Assembly (NCBI GenBank): GCA_036346225.1
Contig: JARFIW010000588.1
Span: 4,779,501-4,843,500 of the forward strand
Length of the DNA: 64,000 nucleotides
Source of the DNA: Platerodrilus igneus
Taxonomy: Eukaryota; Arthropoda; Insecta; Coleoptera; Lycidae
Direction: 5' to 3'
The position numbers were made by a program, and so were the translations under genes. Below are positions 59,270 through 64,000 of this stretch, one piece after another (the stretch's first letter is position 1; the number at the start of each line of letters is the position of its first letter). The notes under the pieces are model-generated. The model had not been told where the DNA came from, did not search any database, and saw only the letters and a program-made list of their open reading frames with translations.

Positions 59270-61410
59270 AACGTATCGAATCGAGCAACAATAAACAAAA
59301 CGAAGCAGATCTCAATAAAGTGTTGTTAGGAAACGGAAAAATGTACTTTAACTTTGAGAAACTAAAAGATAAAGATATCCACAAAAGATTCGAAAAAAAG
59401 TCAAATGAATTGCTCAAAGATAACGAGAAAATATCTGATACTAAGGGAGTAGAAACCGAATAGAATAACATTAAATCCAGTTAGACATGGCGGCCAGAGG
59501 TATTCTGGTGTATAGACAAAAAGAAAATAAGAAACCATGGATAACAAAGGATATCCGGAATTTAATAGAAGAAAGACGAAAATGCAAAAATAAATCAGAC
59601 GAAACCTAAAAAAATAGAAATACAAAGCCATAAAATGGGAAATTATTCGCAAATACAGGAAAGCTAAAGAACAATGGATTGATGAAAAGTGCAAAGAGGT
59701 ACAAAATAAGATGGAAATAGGAAAGACAGATGAAGCATACAAACTAATTAGAATCAATTTTAGAGATATAAAACTGTACAGCAAAAATATAAAGTACACG
59801 GGAGGAAATGTCATTGTAGAAAATGTAGAGAATGTGAGTAGACGGCAAATATATATAGGGAATTTATATGCAAGAGAGGAACTAGCAGCATTAGAACAGG
59901 AATCAGACATTGAAAATGATGACCTGGGATATCCTATACTTACAGATGAGTTTGAATTAGCATTAAAGGGTCTGAAAAATGGTAAGGCGCCGGGTACAAA
60001 TAAGGTGCAAACAGAAACTCTAAAAGACGCTGGACAAGCAGTAACAGAACGTCTCTTCCAGAGACAGACGAGATACCCAAAGATTTCAAACGTAACATCA
60101 TAGTAACTATACCAAAAATGAAAGGTGCCGATAGGTGTGAAAATTTTCGAACAATAAATTTGACAGCACACATGTCAAAAATATTAACTAGAATTGTACA
60201 AAGACGAATGGAAAAACGAATTGAAGAAATACTAGGAGAAGATCAATTTGGGTTTAGGCGAAGCAGGGTAACACGGGACACTATTTTGGCTCTGAGAGTG
60301 ATAATGGAGAAAACAATAGAAAAAGGGGAAAGCGTGTATATAGGGTTTGTAGATCTGGAAAAAGCATTCGACAATGTAAAATGGAAAAAAATGTTTGAAA
60401 TTCTCAAAAAGATTGAAATGAGTTATAGGGATAGACGAATAGTACATAGCTTATACAAAAAGCAAACATTGGTAATAGAATTAGAGCAGGAACTTAGAGA
60501 AGTAAATACTAGGAAAGGGGTGAGACGGAGATGTGCCCTATCCCTAATAATTTTTAACTTGTACATTGAAGAGGCAATGAATACTGTCAAATGCAGGAGG
60601 ACATTTGAAATTATTATGCAGGGACAAAAAATTGATATGCTTAGATTTGCAGATGATATAACGGCGTTAGCATCTAGTAAGGAAGAGTTAGAAGCTGCTC
60701 TTAATGAAATGGAAATGATTCTAACAGAGAGATATGGTATGAAAATTAACAAAAATAAAACTAAAGTACTAGTATGCAAAAGAGTGGAAAATAAATCAAC
60801 AAGAATACAAATAGGTAACAAGGACTTACCAGAGGTTAAAGATTTCTGCTACCCAGGAAGCCAAATAACGCAAGATGGAAAAAGCACAAAAGATATAACA
60901 CAAAGATTAGCACAAGGTCCTGCTACATTTAACAAGAAAAAGCAATTACTGTGTTCAAAGACGACAAACATGGAAACAAGGAAAAGATTGCTTAAAACAT
61001 AGGTGTGGAGCACAGCACTACGGCTGTGAAGCCAGGACAGGAGGAAAAGCGGACAAGAAAAAGGTAGAAGCCTTTGAAGTGTGGTGCTACAGACGTTTGA
61101 TAAAGATATTGTGGACATTCAAAGTTAAGAACAAAGAGGTACTAAAAATGATAGGGGAGGAAAGACATATGTGGAAAACGGTAAAAAAGAGGAGAGATAG
61201 AATGCTGGCCACATACTACGGCATGAGGGAAAAGTGCGGAATATATTAGAAGCAGATATAGGAAAAAAGAGAAGTAGAGGTAGACCTAGGTTAGACTATT
61301 GCACACAGATAGTGAAATATGTACGTTGTGTAAATTTCAGGAAATTGTGTAGGCTAGCTCAGAATAGAAATCAATAAAGGTACGCATCCAACCAGTCCCA
61401 AGAGGGATAA
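59270..61410 (+). pseudogene. LINE D, RTE-like RT, 5'-truncated
   Basis: The linker KPWITKDIRNLIEERRKC begins near 59530. Frame 59711-60103 has LKGLKNGKAPGTNKVQTETL; frame 60118-61002 has ILTRIVQRRMEKR, LGEDQFGFRRS, motif A GFVDLEKAFDNVKW, a GVRRRCAL motif B (normally GVRQGC), intact motif C RFADDITAL, and NKNKTKVLV. The C-terminus continues out of frame to about 61380 (RGRPRLD, RLAQNRN). Clade RTE-like, not certain. The sister copy is LINE C. Shifts near 60020-60110 and 61003. Confidence 0.8.
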
Positions 61411-61600
61411 ACTGATGACGAAAAAAATAACTGTACTTAAACATTATGGTTAGTATAAGCAACTATAGGTATTGATTGTGCAATATTCTCGAATAATGTT
61501 AATTATGTCAAAGAATTTACTGGAAAACTATTAATTCAGCAAATGTCTAAGTGTTGGGGAATCTTGTCAGCCACAGGCTGTTTAATCCCCTTCACATACC
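61411..61600 (+). repeat. LINE D 3' tail
   Basis: Starts at gacgaaaaaaataactg; includes cagccacaggctgtttaatc and ends ccttcacatacc (61589-61600), the target of the SINE insertion. Continues at 62113. Confidence 0.7.
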
Positions 61601-61784
61601 TTACATGTGATTTTCCAATGCTCCACCCATAGGTACTACATTGGCTAGGAAGCGAGTTCTATTTACCTGGAAAATTTGGAGTTTTGCCGAACCCTTACTG
61701 TTCCAAGCAAGGTAGGGATCTTAACGTGCGTGAGAACACACACACGGGACCTCCATTTTACTTCTCATCCAAACTAGGGTGGCA
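61601..61784 (-). mobile_element. SINE copy 1, body only
   Basis: Repeats the body of SINE copy 2 (ccaatgctccaccc, attttgccgaaccctt-like, aacgtgcgtgagaac, cgggacctccattt) but lacks the tRNA-like head. Flanked by ccttcacatacc at 61589-61600 and 61785-61796. Confidence 0.65.
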
Positions 61785-61796
61785 CCTTCACATACC

Positions 61797-62100
61797 GTTC
61801 ATTTACATTTCCAATGCTCCACCCGAAGGTACTACATTGGCCAGAAGGCGAGTTTTTTGTTGCCTGGAAATTTAGAATTTTGCCGAACCCTTGCCGTTCC
61901 AGGTAAGGTAGGGATCTTTAACGTGCGTGACAACACTCACACACGGGACCTCCATTTAACCTCTCATCCGAACGAGGGCGTAATTTTTGTGAAAAACGCT
62001 CACCTGCCATTTTTCAAGCAGTCGGCCGGGTTGGGATTTGAACCCGGGACCTTGGGATCTGTAGTCTTACGCTTACTACATTGATCCATGGCGACGCCCA
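61797..62100 (-). mobile_element. tRNA-derived SINE copy 2
   Basis: On the minus strand the head holds tRNA-like sequence: an A-box-like tggatcaatgtagt (62075-62088) and a B box ggttcaaatcc (62034-62044). The body contains cacgcacgttaaagatcc, a phrase shared by many invertebrate tRNA-SINEs. Flanked by ccttcacatacc at 61785-61796 and 62101-62112. RNA polymerase III would read it leftwards. Confidence 0.7.
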
Positions 62101-63010
62101 CCTTCACATACCACTGAATCTCAATGAAATGGGGCATATAATTAGAAAACAATAGAAAGGGAACCTAGCTGTACATAGACTGTGTGGGAATTTCAGGGAC
62201 CTGTGTAGGCTAGCTCAGAACATAAATAAGTGGAAGTACGTGTCCAACCAGTTTTGAGACGGAAAACCTAATGACGAAAAAATAAACGCAGTTAAATCTT
62301 ATGTATATTATAAAAAACTACAAGTGTTGGATGTGAAATATCTGCAACTAATGTTGACTGTGCAAAAAAATATATTGGCAAAAATATTAAATTGACAAAT
62401 GTTCAAGTGCTGGGAGAACTTGGCAGCCACAGGCTGCTTACCCCCCCCCCCCCACCCCTTCATAACCACAGAATGTAGGAGAAATAGGGAATATAATTGT
62501 AAAACAATAGAAGGGGACCAAACTGCATCTAACAAGAAAGAACAGCGCCTATGATGAAAGAAAACAAACATAGAAACAAGAAGAAAATTGTTGAAAGCAT
62601 ACGTGTGGAGCACAGCACAGTATGCCTATGAAATACGGACAGTAGGAAAAGCAGACAAAAAAAACGGTAGCAGCCTTTTAGAATGTTGTACTTCAGATGT
62701 ATGAGGACGATAGCATGAACAGATAAAGTTAATAACAAATAGGTTATAGAAATAGTAGAGGAATACAGATATCTGTGGAAAAAAAGGAGAAATAGAAGGG
62801 CAGAATGCATTCTAAAGCATTTTGGGGAATAGTATGGGATATATTACAAGTAGAGATAGGAAAAAGGAGGTAGAGGTAGACCTAGATCAGTTAGTGATAG
62901 ATGCAGAATGTGCAAATTTCAGGGAAATGTGTAGGTTAGTTCAGAATAGTAAACAATGAGAGTATGCGTCTAACCAGTTCCAGGATTGAAGACCTAATGA
63001 TGAGTTAACT
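62101..63010 (+). repeat. Further LINE D tails and C-terminal RT pieces
   Basis: The interrupted tail resumes at 62113. A C-terminal RT piece (about 62185-62290), a second tail (62300-62525, with gcagccacaggctgctta and a C run at 62443-62456) and a longer C-terminal piece (62530-63000, with gaggtagacctaga) follow. Confidence 0.65.
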
Positions 63011-63053
63011 TTGACAGTTAGATAACAAATCAGTAACCTATAATATTGATTTA

Positions 63054-63528
63054 GTGCCATACATAGAGTCTGTAGAAATTGTTCAAGATGTATCCCACAA
63101 AGTAGATTTAAACAATATTGTTTATTCTGCTAAACCTAAAGGATGCCTCAAAGGTAGAGATCTTGCCGTCTTTGGTTTGCAAAGAAAATCCAAGGGAAAA
63201 AATACTTTTTTTATCAAAAACCTATTTATGAAAAATCAAAATTATTTTAAAATAGATTTTAATTAACTGCAGCAATCATAATTACAAAAAAGAATTTACA
63301 TGTTCTGATATTAAAAGTATCGATGATATCGATATACGAATTCTTGATACCAATATTAACATAATATGAAATAGGGAAGTGCAATTTACCTGTGTGTAAA
63401 AACTTTATTGATGGCAGAGAACAAAGTGTTCGATGTGATGACTGTTTATACTGGCATCATTTAAAATGTACTGATTTCTTGAAAACAAAATTAAATTCAA
63501 TATGTGACAATTGTAGTGGTTTCTAAAA
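63054..63528 (+). pseudogene. Zinc-finger (PHD-like) ORF remnant
   Basis: A 70-residue frame (63054-63266) with KPKGCLKGRDLAVFGLQRKSK is followed, across breaks, by CNLPVCKNFIDGREQ then RCDDCLYWHHLKC and SICDNCSGF (63375-63528). The C-C...C-C...H-C...C-C spacing fits a small PHD-type finger at a protein C-terminus. Parent gene unknown; it may be an N-terminal or accessory protein of a transposon. Confidence 0.45.
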
Positions 63529-64000
63529 CATTTTACTTATTTAGTAAATATGTATTAATATTGGTAATATATAGATTATACTTATCGTTATTAAATTGGC
63601 TAGGAATACTTTAAAAAACAGCGATTTTATTTGTCTGGTAAATAAAAAACCTTTGTGTAGGTATATGTATTTGTCAGTTCTTTCTTTCACAATTCAAAGC
63701 AGTTTTACTAACAGTTTATAAGTCCTTTGAAAATTTTTTGAAAATGTGGCTGTTATTAGAGCACTAAGAAAATTAATAGGGTCTGATTATCAGACCTCCA
63801 AACATATTTTAAAGATCTGTTTTTATGAGTGCAGTAGTCACTTTTGGTTTTTTTTATAATTTGACTGTTATTTGTAAGGTTATATCAAAAAATTAATTAT
63901 TGTATCTTCCATAAAGGCAATAAGCAAAGTTAGAAGAATCTAAACAATGAATTATTATTTAGAATTACTGCTTTTTATACAATTAAAATGATTTTTGTTA
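63529..64000. other. No gene seen
   Basis: AT-rich sequence to the window end without recognised features. Confidence 0.4.

Noticed and set aside
59401..60171. 256-residue minus-strand frame with many F, Y and S residues
   Set aside because: It is antisense to the LINE D linker and RT; composition reflects the A-rich sense strand. No motif.
62020..62097. Functional tRNA gene
   Set aside because: Only A- and B-box-like parts remain; no cloverleaf, and the sequence continues into a SINE body.

Overview
The window is AT-rich arthropod DNA, most likely from an insect; order and species cannot be read from it. The one clear host gene is a two-coding-exon ortholog of NF45/ILF2 on the minus strand (25317-26781, intron 26205-26484). 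Almost everything else is transposable elements, many inserted into one another, most decayed.

Layout. 1-1931: a Penelope-like element (PLE) whose 5' part is inverted. 2035-2517: a LINE-tail fragment and a solo PLE unit. 2518-11348: a restriction-like-endonuclease-type LINE (minus) broken by at least four insertions: foldback PLE pieces at 2781-2962, 3488-4050 and 4234-4688, each with 12-14 bp target duplications, and a full-length PHD-finger/RT/REL-endonuclease LINE (plus, about 5671-10254), itself split by an LTR-like insertion (8004-9380). 11560-17600: a two-ORF LINE (A, minus) split by a second LINE (B, 12243-14160) and by a 0.7 kb repeat arm. 17700-19420: fragments of another LINE. 20217-24953: a decayed Copia element (minus) split by a second arm. 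25317-28278: NF45 and a third arm. 28780-32520: hAT-like transposase remnants with two opposed arms. 32890-34022: Jockey-like LINE. 34244-36814: an element bounded by two opposed arms. 38271-40000: LINE F. 41829-49218: a TIR element split by a young BEL element (42758-48967). 49297-59158: a THAP/P-element-like transposase gene with preserved splice sites, split by a 4.3 kb inverted repeat (50786-55071). 59270-63000: LINE D, two SINE copies and repeated LINE tails. 63050-63525: remains of a zinc-finger ORF.

Best candidates for something new: (1) a family of about 0.5-0.7 kb arms (seven copies) ending in TGTTAC/GTAACA, each with a splice-donor-like GTRAGTA and, in most, promoter-like GC-rich motifs; one lies upstream of NF45 in the orientation to supply its first exon. 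(2) The 4.3 kb near-continuous hairpin, a possible hairpin-RNA source. (3) Three tandem, symmetric 75-nt exons between the THAP and DDE parts of the P-like gene. (4) Small palindromic PLE insertions, one with a hammerhead-like core. No tRNA, rRNA or CRISPR was seen. All readings are by eye; similarity calls rest on recalled family motifs, not searches.
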